A stretch of 18,304 nucleotides of DNA from UBA7887 sp964408735 (GTDB lineage Bacteria > Pseudomonadota > Alphaproteobacteria > UBA7887). A program made the translations under genes and the position numbers. Below are positions 9,528 to 16,809 of the stretch, piece after piece. Below the pieces are notes generated by a model. The model had not been told where the DNA came from. It did not search any database and saw only the letters and a list, made by a program, of their open reading frames with translations. How positions within the stretch are numbered: position 1 is the stretch's first letter; each line of letters opens with the position of its first letter. Where the stretch lies: positions 1 through 18,304 of the forward strand of contig CAYPAX010000090.1 of assembly GCA_964408735.1 (NCBI GenBank), written 5' to 3'.

Positions 9528-10379
9528 TCACTTGCGGCTCCAGGCTTCGACCTTCTGGCGCTGACGGCCGAGGCCCTCGATGCCGAGGGTCATGACGTCG
9601 CCCTTCTTGAGGAAGGTCGGCGGCTTCATGCCGGCACCGACGCCCGGCGGCGTGCCGGTAGAGATGACGTCGCCCGGATGCAGGGTGAAGATCTTGCTGA
9701 GATAGCTGATCAGCTTGGCAACCCCGAAAATCATGGTCTTGGTGTTGCCGGTCTGTCGGCGCTCACCATTGACGTCGAGCCACATGTCGAGGCGCTGCGG
9801 ATTTTCGACCTCGTCGGGGCTAACCAGCCAGGGGCCGATTGGCGCGAAGGTGTCGCCGCTCTTGCCTTTGGTCCAGGTCGGGCCGTGCTCCATCTGCCAT
9901 TCGCGTTCGGAGACGTCGTTGCAGATGGTGTAGCCGGCGACGTGGCTCAGCGCGGCCTTCTGGGTGACGTTGTTGGCGGCGGTGCCGATGACCACGCCAA
10001 GCTCGCACTCCCAGTCCGACTTCTTCGAGCCCTTGGGCATGACGACGGTGTCGTTGGGACCGTTGAGCGCGCTGTTGGCCTTGATGAAGAGGATCGGCTC
10101 CTTGGGGATCGGGCTGCCGGTCTCCTTGGCGTGATCGACGTAATTGAGGCCGATGCACATGATCTTGCCGACCGGCGACCAGGGCACACCGAGGCGCGGG
10201 CGGCCACCGACCAGCGGCAGGCGCTTCGCATTGTAGCGGCCAAGCTTGGCCATGCCCTTGGGGCTCAACAGATCAGGCGTGATGTCGCCGATCTTGCCGC
10301 TGAGATCACGCAGCTTGCCGTCGCCATCGATGAGGCCGGGCTTTTCCTTGCCCGGGCGGCCGTAACGTACGAGTTTCAT
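9528..10379 (-). CDS. Fumarylacetoacetate hydrolase family protein (candidate 2,4-diketo-3-deoxyaldonate hydrolase)
   Basis: A 283-aa protein with an N-terminal cap (about 1-68) and the FAH catalytic fold. Visible residues are His83 in GLNYVDHAKE, metal ligands Glu124 and Glu126 in WECELGVVIG, Asp155 in CNDVSERE, and the closing STGTPPGVG (240-248). The family hydrolyses C-C bonds in diketo acids or acts as hydratase or decarboxylase. It looks most like 2,4-diketo-3-deoxy-L-fuconate hydrolase, and the adjacent SDR supports that reaction type. The frame stays open to 10433, but the ATG at 10379 has an excellent Shine-Dalgarno (GGGGAGG, complement of 10384-10390) and the family start MKLVRYG. 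A GACCC/GGGTC hairpin (10391-10404) lies just ahead of it. Confidence 0.87.
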   Translation of the reverse strand: MKLVRYGRPGKEKPGLIDGDGKLRDLSGKIGDITPDLLSPKGMAKLGRYNAKRLPLVGGRPRLGVPWSPVGKIMCIGLNYVDHAKETGSPIPKEPILFIKANSALNGPNDTVVMPKGSKKSDWECELGVVIGTAANNVTQKAALSHVAGYTICNDVSEREWQMEHGPTWTKGKSGDTFAPIGPWLVSPDEVENPQRLDMWLDVNGERRQTGNTKTMIFGVAKLISYLSKIFTLHPGDVISTGTPPGVGAGMKPPTFLKKGDVMTLGIEGLGRQRQKVEAWSRK

Positions 10380-10390
10380 GTTTCCTCCCC

Positions 10391-10404
10391 GACCCCGGTG
10401 GGTC
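10391..10404 (-). promoter_or_regulatory. Small hairpin immediately upstream of the FAH-gene ribosome-binding site
   Basis: GACCC (10391-10395) and GGGTC (10400-10404) form a perfect 5-bp stem with a 4-nt loop, directly next to the Shine-Dalgarno of the FAH-family gene. The 63-nt gap also holds the perfect palindrome ATCATATGAT (10433-10442) next to the SDR stop codon. They may set relative expression within the operon; no direct evidence. Confidence 0.25.
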
Positions 10405-10442
10405 GATCGAAAGTTATAAAAGTAGCTGGGCAATCATATGAT

Positions 10443-11168
10443 CTAGAGGCTGATGCCTCCGTCGACCACGACTGCCTGGCCGGTCATAAACGCCGCGGAC
10501 TCCGACGCGAGATAGGTGACGAGCCCGGCGATCTCTTCAGGCTGCGCTAGGCGGCCCATGGGTTGTCTGTCGATAAACATGCGCCGCGCCGCGACCGGAT
10601 CGTCGAAAGCCTGAATGCGCTCTCCAAGCGATGGCGTCTCGACAGTGCCGGGACAAACGGCGTTGCATGTGATTCCGTGCTCGATGTAGTCCATCGCAAC
10701 CGATTTGGTCAAACCAATTACAGCGGCTTTTGTCACGCCATAGGCGGCGCGGCTTTTCACGCCGCTCACCGACGAGGCGACGGAGGCCATGTTGACGATG
10801 CGGCCATAGCCGCCCTCGATCATGCCGGGCAGATACGCGGCGATGGTCCGGCGCATGGAATACACATTAATGCGGAACGAGCGCTCCCAGTCCTCGTCGT
10901 CGCACTCGAGCAAGCTGCCAACGGCGACATAGCCGGCGCAATTGAAAAGAATATCCACCGGACCCGTGCGCTCGCGCGCCGCGGCAACCGACTGCGCATC
11001 CGTAACGTCGAGAGCGAATGTCTCGGCACCATCGAGACCGGCCAATTTGGCGGCATCGATGTCCGTGGCCCAAAGCTTCGCGCCTTCTGCCAGGAATGCC
11101 TCCGCCGTGGCGCGCCCGATGCCTTGTCCGGCTGCCGTGATCAGCGCCGTCTTGCCTGCCAGGCTCAT
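10443..11168 (-). CDS. SDR family oxidoreductase (2-keto-3-deoxy-L-fuconate dehydrogenase / DHRS6-like)
   Basis: A 241-aa short-chain dehydrogenase. It has TAAGQGIG (11-18), an acidic Asp36 in WATDID that favours NAD over NADP, NCAG in place of NNAG (76-79), SVASSVSGVKSR leading to Tyr143 and Lys147 (YGVTK), and CPGTVETPSLGERIQA (172-187). That last stretch and the MASVASSV segment are characteristic of the group holding 2-keto-3-deoxy-L-fuconate dehydrogenase and vertebrate DHRS6/BDH2. Predicted reaction: NAD-dependent oxidation of a 2-keto-3-deoxyaldonate to a 2,4-diketo acid, the substrate of the FAH-family enzyme encoded next. It is first in the minus-strand operon and faces the dehydratase gene across a 217-nt divergent region. 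No strong Shine-Dalgarno precedes the ATG at 11168. Confidence 0.87.
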   Translation of the reverse strand: MSLAGKTALITAAGQGIGRATAEAFLAEGAKLWATDIDAAKLAGLDGAETFALDVTDAQSVAAARERTGPVDILFNCAGYVAVGSLLECDDEDWERSFRINVYSMRRTIAAYLPGMIEGGYGRIVNMASVASSVSGVKSRAAYGVTKAAVIGLTKSVAMDYIEHGITCNAVCPGTVETPSLGERIQAFDDPVAARRMFIDRQPMGRLAQPEEIAGLVTYLASESAAFMTGQAVVVDGGISL

Positions 11169-11385
11169 CGCGCGAGCCCGCTCAATGGGGCCACGCGCGG
11201 CCCGTTGCTAATGCAGTCCATACAGTAAGTGTCCTCCCGCTTGCGAGGCGCGAACATAGCGGCGCGGCACTTGCGGCGGCAAGGGCTTTGCGGATTTCGC
11301 CAGTCGGTGCTTGCGCAAGCCGGCAGATTGGCATTATCTGCGCCCAATCGAGACAATCAAGAATTCCGAAGAACGCGAGGTTCGC
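11169..11385. promoter_or_regulatory. Divergent promoter region between the SDR operon and the dehydratase gene
   Basis: 217 nt without a credible gene. It contains a perfect 12-bp palindrome GCTTGCGCAAGC (11309-11320) and an inverted repeat GATTGG-N12-CCAATC (11326-11331 and 11344-11349). Further TTGCG-containing copies lie nearer the SDR side, one of them inside a CTTGC/GCAAG pair around 11270-11283. Both transcripts should start here. A shared repressor binding the palindromes would co-induce the two arms of the pathway. No regulator gene is in the window, so this is inferred from symmetry and layout. Confidence 0.5.
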
Positions 11386-12912
11386 ATGACCGACGAAATC
11401 CTGACCGTGCGTCTGCATCAAGCGGACAATGTGGTGACCGCAAAGCAGACCATAGCCGCGGCAACGGCCGTTCCCGGCGAGGCGGTGTCGACGACGGAGG
11501 AAATTCCGGTCGGCCACAAGGTCGCGACGAGCGCGATCGCAAACGGCGATCCGGTACGCAAATACGATCAGATCATCGGCTTCGCGACCGAAGACATTCA
11601 GGCCGGCCAGCACGTGCACACCCAGAATGTCGAGATGCAGGCCTTCGAGCGCGACTACGCCTATGGCGTCGACGCCCGCGACACGGCCTATGTGCCGGAC
11701 GCCGAGCGCGCCACCTTCCAGGGCATCGTGCGCGCAGACGGCCGGGTCGCGACGCGCAACTATATCGGCATCATCAGCTCGGTGAACTGCTCGGCCACCG
11801 TCGCCAAGTACATCGCAGATAGCTTCCGCGGCGAGGCGCTGGCCGACTATCCGAATGTCGACGGCGTGGTGGCGCTGACCCACGGCTCGGGCTGCGGCAT
11901 GTCGAATTACGGCATCGGTTGGGAGTTCCTGCAGAACACGCTCAACGGCTACAAGTCGCACCCCAACTTCGCCGGCATCGTCGCGGTGGGGCTCGGCTGC
12001 GAAGTCAATCAGATATCCGGCATGGTCGAGCAGCATGGTTGGCAGACCGGCAAGATGCTCTCGACCATGACCATCCAGGACTCGGGCGGCACCCGCAAGA
12101 CGGTCGAGGAAGGCGTCGCGCGTATCCGCGAGATGCTTCCCGAAGCCGACAAGGTCGAGCGCCAAAGCGTGCCCGCGAGCCATCTCATCCTCGGCCTCGA
12201 ATGCGGCGGCTCGGATGCCTATTCGGGTATCACAGCCAATCCGGGGCTGGGCGCGGCGGCCGATCTTCTGGTGCGCCATGGCGGCACCGCGGTGCTTGCC
12301 GAGACGCCCGAGGTCTATGGGGCGGAACACCTGCTGACCCGGCGCGCGGTCTCCAAGGCGGTCGGCGACAAGCTGGTCAAGCATATCCTGTGGTGGGAGG
12401 AATACGCCGAGAAGCACGGCGCCGAGCTCAACAACAACCCCTCCCCCGGCAACAAGGCCGGCGGCCTGACGACCATCCTCGAGAAGTCCCTCGGCGCCGT
12501 CGCCAAGGGCGGCACCACCAACCTGGTCGACGTCTATCAATATGCCGAGGCGGTCACCGAGAAGGGCTTCTGCTTCATGAACACGCCGGGCTATGACGTG
12601 ACCTCGGTCAACGGCATGGTGGCCGGCGGCGCCAATGTAGTCTGCTTCACCACCGGCCGCGGCTCGGCCTTCGGCTGCAAGCCCACGCCCAGCCTGAAGC
12701 TCGCCTCCAACAGCGCCATGTATCGGCGCCTCGAAGAGGATATGGACATCAACTGCGGCCCCGTGATCGACGGCGACGCCAGCGTCGAGGAGCTCGGCGA
12801 GCGCATCTTCCACAAGATTCTGGCGGCAGCATCCGGCGAGCCCACCAAGAGCGAAGCCCTCGGCTATGGCGACAATGAGTTCGTGCCCTGGCAGATCGGC
12901 GCCTATATGTAG
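11386..12912 (+). CDS. UxaA-family sugar-acid dehydratase (altronate/galactarate dehydratase family)
   Basis: A 508-aa protein with an N-terminal SAF-like domain (about 10-90, with PVGHKVATSAIANGDPVRKY and QAGQHVHTQN) fused to the UxaA C-terminal domain. The latter includes RNYIGIISSVNCSATVA (124-140), THGSGCGM (165-172), LGLECGGSDAYSG and CFTTGRGSAFG. Members are iron-dependent hydro-lyases that turn aldonates or aldarates into 2-keto-3-deoxy acids; relatives include altronate dehydratase, galactarate dehydratase and, in split form, sulfolactate sulfo-lyase. The full two-domain length fits the altronate dehydratase type. The frame runs back to 11311, but the ATG at 11386 follows GCGAGG at a good distance and starts the conserved domain. 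It is divergent from the SDR/FAH operon. The substrate is not determined. Confidence 0.9.
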   Translation: MTDEILTVRLHQADNVVTAKQTIAAATAVPGEAVSTTEEIPVGHKVATSAIANGDPVRKYDQIIGFATEDIQAGQHVHTQNVEMQAFERDYAYGVDARDTAYVPDAERATFQGIVRADGRVATRNYIGIISSVNCSATVAKYIADSFRGEALADYPNVDGVVALTHGSGCGMSNYGIGWEFLQNTLNGYKSHPNFAGIVAVGLGCEVNQISGMVEQHGWQTGKMLSTMTIQDSGGTRKTVEEGVARIREMLPEADKVERQSVPASHLILGLECGGSDAYSGITANPGLGAAADLLVRHGGTAVLAETPEVYGAEHLLTRRAVSKAVGDKLVKHILWWEEYAEKHGAELNNNPSPGNKAGGLTTILEKSLGAVAKGGTTNLVDVYQYAEAVTEKGFCFMNTPGYDVTSVNGMVAGGANVVCFTTGRGSAFGCKPTPSLKLASNSAMYRRLEEDMDINCGPVIDGDASVEELGERIFHKILAAASGEPTKSEALGYGDNEFVPWQIGAYM

Positions 12913-12944
12913 GTGTGAAGGCGAAACGTCCTATATGAAGGGCC

Positions 12945-13454
12945 ATGGGCTTTTATGACCTCGGCAAGCTGTCGATCATGGTGGTCGACGACGACCCGAA
13001 CACCATCGCGTTGATGTCGGATGTCCTGAGCGCGCTCGGCGCCGGCGCCGTGCTGGCGGCGCCCAACGGGCGCGTGGCCCAAACCATGCTCGCGGATGCA
13101 GAGCGGGCGCCGGTGGACCTGGTCTTTACCGACTACGAGATGGCCCCCGGCGACGGTGCCGAGCTCTTGCGCTGGATCCGCCACGATCCGGATTCGCCCG
13201 ACCGCTTCGTCCCGGTGATCCTGATGAGTGCCCATGGCGATATGACAACCCTGCGCAAGATGCGCGACTTGGGCGTCAACGACTTCCTCGCCAAGCCGAT
13301 CTCGCTCGACAGCCTCTGCCGCCTGCTCAGCAGTCTCTTCGAATCCGAGTCGCACTTCCTCGAGGTAGGTGAATATTTCGGCCCCGACCGGCGCCGGCGC
13401 GACATGCCCTATCGCGGCGGCGAACGCCGCGACCTTGCCGAAGAACACGCATGA
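12945..13454 (+). CDS. CheY-like response regulator with basic C-terminal tail
   Basis: A 169-aa protein: a single receiver domain (about 8-132) plus a tail. The acidic pocket is Asp15/Asp16, the phosphoacceptor Asp63 (FTDYEM), the switch Ser95 (LMSAHG) and the conserved Lys117 (LAKP). There is no DNA-binding or enzymatic output domain. The tail holds YFGPDRRRR and GGERR (144-162), a basic motif I associate from memory with alphaproteobacterial receiver proteins of this sort; its role is unknown to me. The stop overlaps the start of the Hpt gene (ATGA). It starts 32 nt after the dehydratase stop and may be read from the same transcript. The partner kinase is not in the window. Confidence 0.88.
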   Translation: MGFYDLGKLSIMVVDDDPNTIALMSDVLSALGAGAVLAAPNGRVAQTMLADAERAPVDLVFTDYEMAPGDGAELLRWIRHDPDSPDRFVPVILMSAHGDMTTLRKMRDLGVNDFLAKPISLDSLCRLLSSLFESESHFLEVGEYFGPDRRRRDMPYRGGERRDLAEEHA

Positions 13455-13945
13455 GTGCCAAGCCACCCCGCCATCTGCGCCCGGCCGCCCCCTTGTCCGC
13501 AAAACTGACTGGCGGCAGCGGGCTCGATCCCTCGGCCGTGGCGCAAGCACAGGCGGTGGTCGAAGCGCGGGCCAGCCAATATCCCGCGGCCGTGCTGGTC
13601 GACATCGAGCTGATGGAGCTCAAGCTCGCCGCTGCCGAAGACGAGCCGGCAACGAGCCACGCCCATATCCAGCGCTTGGCCGGCATCGCCCATGACATGA
13701 GTGGCCAGGGCGCCACCTACGGCTATCCCCTGATCACCAAGATGGCGGCCTCGCTGGTCGCCTTTGCGCGTGGCTGCCGCGGCAGCGACGAGGACCGTGA
13801 GGTCATTGCCATCCACCTCCAGGCCATGCGCGCGGTGGCCGAAGGCGGAATGACCGGCGATGGCGGGCCGGCGGCTCGCGAGCTGATCGATGCGCTGCGA
13901 CTGGCGACAGAGCACGCCGAAGAGTCTATAGAACCCTGCAAATGA
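13451..13945 (+). CDS. Hpt-domain-like phosphotransfer protein
   Basis: A 164-aa protein, largely helical after a Pro-rich N-terminus (about 1-25). The segment LAGIAHDMSGQGATYGYPLIT (76-96) matches the alphaproteobacterial form of the Hpt phosphorylation site, with His81 as probable phosphoacceptor and GQGATYGYP in place of the usual HxxKG surroundings. It should relay phosphate to or from the receiver protein encoded just before it. Both ends overlap neighbours by ATGA (13451-13454 and 13942-13945). The assignment rests on this motif and on context; overall similarity to textbook Hpt domains is low. Confidence 0.7.
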   Translation: MSAKPPRHLRPAAPLSAKLTGGSGLDPSAVAQAQAVVEARASQYPAAVLVDIELMELKLAAAEDEPATSHAHIQRLAGIAHDMSGQGATYGYPLITKMAASLVAFARGCRGSDEDREVIAIHLQAMRAVAEGGMTGDGGPAARELIDALRLATEHAEESIEPCK

Positions 13946-15105
13946 CAGCCAACGACCACATCCGAGCGCAGGTCCGCGACCTGCCGCACTCCGGGATTCG
14001 TGAAATCGCCCATGTCGGCATGGACCGGCCTGGGGTGATTCCCTTGTGGTTCGGCGAGCCGGACCTGCCAACGCCCGACTTCATCATCGCCGCCTCGGAC
14101 GCGGCGCTGCGCGCCGGCGAGACGTTCTACAGCCACAATCGCGGCGTGCCCGAGCTGCGCGAGGCGATCGTCCGCTACACCAACACCCTTTACGACACCG
14201 CCATCGGCACCGACCGCATCACCGTGACATCAGCCGGCATGAATGCCCTGATGATGATCGCCGAGCTGCTTGTCGAGCCGGGCGACAACATCGTTTTCGT
14301 GACCCCGCTGTGGCCCAATTTCTTCCGCTGCGTCGAGATCATGGGCGGCGAGGCGCGCCAAGTGCCGTTGCAGCGCAATGGCGACGGCTGGGCGCTCGAC
14401 CTCGACCGCCTTTTCGAGGCCTGCGACGAGCGCACTCGTGCTGTTTGCGTCAATTCGCCGAGCAATCCGACCGGCTGGATGATGGAGGCTAAGACCCAGA
14501 CCGAGGTGCTTGCCCGCTGCCGCGAGCACGGCATCTGGCTGATCGCCGACGAAGTCTATGCCCGCATCGTCTACGACCGGCCCCACGCGCCCTCGTTCCT
14601 GGAGATTTCCGAGCCCGAGGATCTGGTGCTGGTGGTCAACAGCTTCTCCAAGACCTGGGCCATGACCGGCTGGCGCCTGGGCTGGATCACCGCACCCGCC
14701 TCGATCGGCCAGGCTTTGGAATCCTTGAGCGAATACAACGTCGCCTCGCCCAGCACCAACGCCCAGCATGCGGGCATCACCGCGATCCGCGACGGCGAGC
14801 CATTCGTCGCTGGCATGGTCGAACGCTACCGCATCGCCCGCGACATCGTGCAGCAGCGGCTCGGCGCCATGCGCCGGGTGCGCCTAACCCGCCCCGAGGC
14901 CGCCTTCTATGCCTTTTTCGCTGTCGATGGCGTCGATGACAGCCGTGCCTTTGCCAAGCAAATCCTGGACGAGACCAATGTGGGCATCGCGCCGGGCACG
15001 GCCTTCGGCTCGGGCGGCGAGGATTGCCTGCGCATCTGCTACGCCAAGTCGCCGGAGCTGCTGGGCGAGGCCTTCGACCGCTTGGCGCCACTGCTCGACG
15101 CGTGA
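13942..15105 (+). CDS. Class I/II PLP-dependent aminotransferase
   Basis: A 387-aa fold-type I aminotransferase of the aspartate aminotransferase superfamily. Visible features are the N-terminal LWFGEPDLPTP (35-45), SAGMNALM (97-104, cofactor phosphate region), NSPSNPTGWM (171-180), IADEVYARIVY (201-211), SFSKTWAMTGWRLGW (234-248) with the PLP Lys at 237, and LRICYAKS near the C-terminus with the carboxylate-binding Arg. It moves an amino group between an amino acid and a 2-keto acid; the substrate pair cannot be read from sequence. It overlaps the Hpt gene by 4 nt and the downstream Sua5-type gene by 1 nt, so it is part of one transcript. Confidence 0.93.
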   Translation: MTANDHIRAQVRDLPHSGIREIAHVGMDRPGVIPLWFGEPDLPTPDFIIAASDAALRAGETFYSHNRGVPELREAIVRYTNTLYDTAIGTDRITVTSAGMNALMMIAELLVEPGDNIVFVTPLWPNFFRCVEIMGGEARQVPLQRNGDGWALDLDRLFEACDERTRAVCVNSPSNPTGWMMEAKTQTEVLARCREHGIWLIADEVYARIVYDRPHAPSFLEISEPEDLVLVVNSFSKTWAMTGWRLGWITAPASIGQALESLSEYNVASPSTNAQHAGITAIRDGEPFVAGMVERYRIARDIVQQRLGAMRRVRLTRPEAAFYAFFAVDGVDDSRAFAKQILDETNVGIAPGTAFGSGGEDCLRICYAKSPELLGEAFDRLAPLLDA

Positions 15106-16052
15106 TGGCGGCAACGCCTGAAACGATTGCCCGCGCCACCTCCATTCTGCGCGACGGCGGGCTGGTCGCCTTTCCCACCGAGACCGTCTACGGCCTCGGC
15201 GCCGACGCCACCGACGATGCTGCCGTCGCCCGCATCTACGAGGCCAAGGGCCGACCGCGCTTCAATCCCCTGATCGCCCATGTCGCCGACCGCGCCGCCG
15301 CCGAGCGCCACGCCATATTCGACGACCGTGCCAGGGCGCTGGCCGAAGCCTTCTGGCCCGGGCCCCTCACCCTGGTGCTGCCCAAGGCGCCCAGCTGCGC
15401 CATATCGGCACTGGCGCTCTGCGGGCTGGAGACGGTGGCCCTGCGCTGTCCGGCTGCGCCTATCGCCCGCGAGTTGCTCGCAGCCGTCGGTCGCCCCATC
15501 GCCGCCCCCAGCGCCAACAGCTCGGGCCGGCTCAGCCCGACCACGGCAGCGCATGTTGCCGACGACCTCGGCGACAAGATCGATGTTATCCTCGACGGCG
15601 GCGCCTGTTCGGTCGGCGTGGAATCGACCATCGTCGATCTCTCCGTGACGCCTGCCGCGCTGCTGCGCCCTGGCGCCATCACACGGGACGACGTCGCAAC
15701 CGTCATCGATATCGTCGACCCGGAAAGCGATGCCAATGCGCCCAAGGCTCCCGGCCAGCTGCTCAGCCACTACGCGCCGCGCACGCCGCTGCGCCTCGAT
15801 GCCGTCTCGGTGGGCACTGACGAAGCCTTGCTCGCCTTCGGCACAAACGCGCTGACCGCCAACGTCGTCCGCAATCTCAGCCCCACCGGCGACCTCGTCG
15901 AGGCGGCAGCCAACCTCTTCGCCATGCTGCACGAGCTCGACACCTGCGGCGTCGGCGCCATCGCCGTCGCCCCGATCCCAGAGCACGGCCTCGGCACCGC
16001 CATCAACGACCGCCTCAAGCGCGCCGCCGCATCCGACGAGGTGGGCCGCTAG
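15105..16052 (+). CDS. L-threonylcarbamoyladenylate synthase (Sua5/YrdC/TsaC family)
   Basis: A 315-aa protein that makes threonylcarbamoyl-AMP from threonine, bicarbonate and ATP for the t6A37 modification of ANN-decoding tRNAs. The YrdC domain fills the first ~200 residues: FPTETVYGLG (23-32), KGRPRFNPL (48-56), FWPGPLTLVL, LRCP and APSANSSGRLSPT. It is followed by GVESTIVDL, the Sua5 linker GQLLSHYAPRTPL and a C-terminal Sua5 domain, so this is the long Sua5 form and not the short TsaC form. The frame extends upstream to 15024, but the ATG at 15105 overlaps the aminotransferase stop (TGATG) and gives the family N-terminus. Confidence 0.94.
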   Translation: MAATPETIARATSILRDGGLVAFPTETVYGLGADATDDAAVARIYEAKGRPRFNPLIAHVADRAAAERHAIFDDRARALAEAFWPGPLTLVLPKAPSCAISALALCGLETVALRCPAAPIARELLAAVGRPIAAPSANSSGRLSPTTAAHVADDLGDKIDVILDGGACSVGVESTIVDLSVTPAALLRPGAITRDDVATVIDIVDPESDANAPKAPGQLLSHYAPRTPLRLDAVSVGTDEALLAFGTNALTANVVRNLSPTGDLVEAAANLFAMLHELDTCGVGAIAVAPIPEHGLGTAINDRLKRAAASDEVGR

Positions 16053-16125
16053 GCGACGGTTCCGACCGCTGGGCGAATGTGATACCGCTGTTGGACTGCC
16101 TGAGGCGAATGGAGGGAGACAAACC

Positions 16126-16809
16126 GTGCAACATCATCTGCTACGGACTGCGCGCCTGTTACTTGCGGCGGCCACCGTAATCGTGCCACTGGGCGCTTCA
16201 GCGCAGGAGGACGAGGGGCCCACCGTCGAGCTCAATGTGCTGACGGTCGAGGGGCTGACCATCGGCACCTCGTGGATCTTCGACGCGGATTTCGCCCAGG
16301 AGCACAACGTCGCGGTTCCCGCGCCCTTCCAGCTGGTCGTGCCGAAGGGCGACGACTTTCTCGTCGGCACCGAAGTCGCGCCCGGCGGCGACAGCATCAT
16401 CAAGTATCATTTCGTCACTCCCGACAAACAATTGATGGAGAACATCCAGTTCATTCCCATGACCTTGCCGCTGGGCGACATGGAGGCTCGATTGGAGGCC
16501 CTTGCGAAGCTTATCGCCCAACAAGCCTTTCCGGCCGCAACCGGGGGCGCAGAGGAATTCAAGATCAATGCCGCGCGCAAGATCGCAATCGGCCCTTATG
16601 AAGCGGTCGAAGTGGTGGGGCGTTATCTCGAGGAGCCCCACGGGCTGGTGCATCTGCGCATCGTCGGCATACCCAATCCGGAGCGACCTGAGAGTATCTT
16701 CGTGGTTTCGAACCTGCTCGATTCCCACGTCTCGCTGCAATCGCTCGACGATCTCGCCGAGACCCGCAGCGGCAAGACCCTGTCGTCGTTCCGCTATCGC
16801 TCGGAATGA
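16126..16809 (+). CDS. Exported protein of unknown function
   Basis: A 227-aa protein that I do not recognise. It starts with GTG, supported by a strong ribosome-binding site GGAGGGAG (16111-16118). Residues 1-26 are a Sec-type signal peptide (hydrophobic stretch, cleavage likely after ASA), so it is probably periplasmic. The mature part is rich in beta-type segments (VELNVLTVEGLTIGTSW, PFQLVVPKGDDF) and has a helix around 115-135. There is no Cys pair, lipobox or further membrane segment. The last codons overlap the FAD-oxidase start by ATGA, which suggests coupled translation with that enzyme; a link to substrate supply or electron transfer is only a guess. The 73-nt gap before it may hold its promoter. 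Confidence 0.75.
   Translation: MQHHLLRTARLLLAAATVIVPLGASAQEDEGPTVELNVLTVEGLTIGTSWIFDADFAQEHNVAVPAPFQLVVPKGDDFLVGTEVAPGGDSIIKYHFVTPDKQLMENIQFIPMTLPLGDMEARLEALAKLIAQQAFPAATGGAEEFKINAARKIAIGPYEAVEVVGRYLEEPHGLVHLRIVGIPNPERPESIFVVSNLLDSHVSLQSLDDLAETRSGKTLSSFRYRSE

Noticed and set aside
9171..10550. A 459-codon open frame on the plus strand opposite the hydroxyacid dehydrogenase and FAH-family genes
   Set aside because: It spans two real genes and their gap with no domain signal.
11182..12813. A 543-codon open frame on the minus strand opposite the dehydratase gene
   Set aside because: It is the antisense of a well-conserved UxaA-family protein; its His/Gly/Ala/Arg-rich translation has no recognisable domain and is a product of high GC at third positions.
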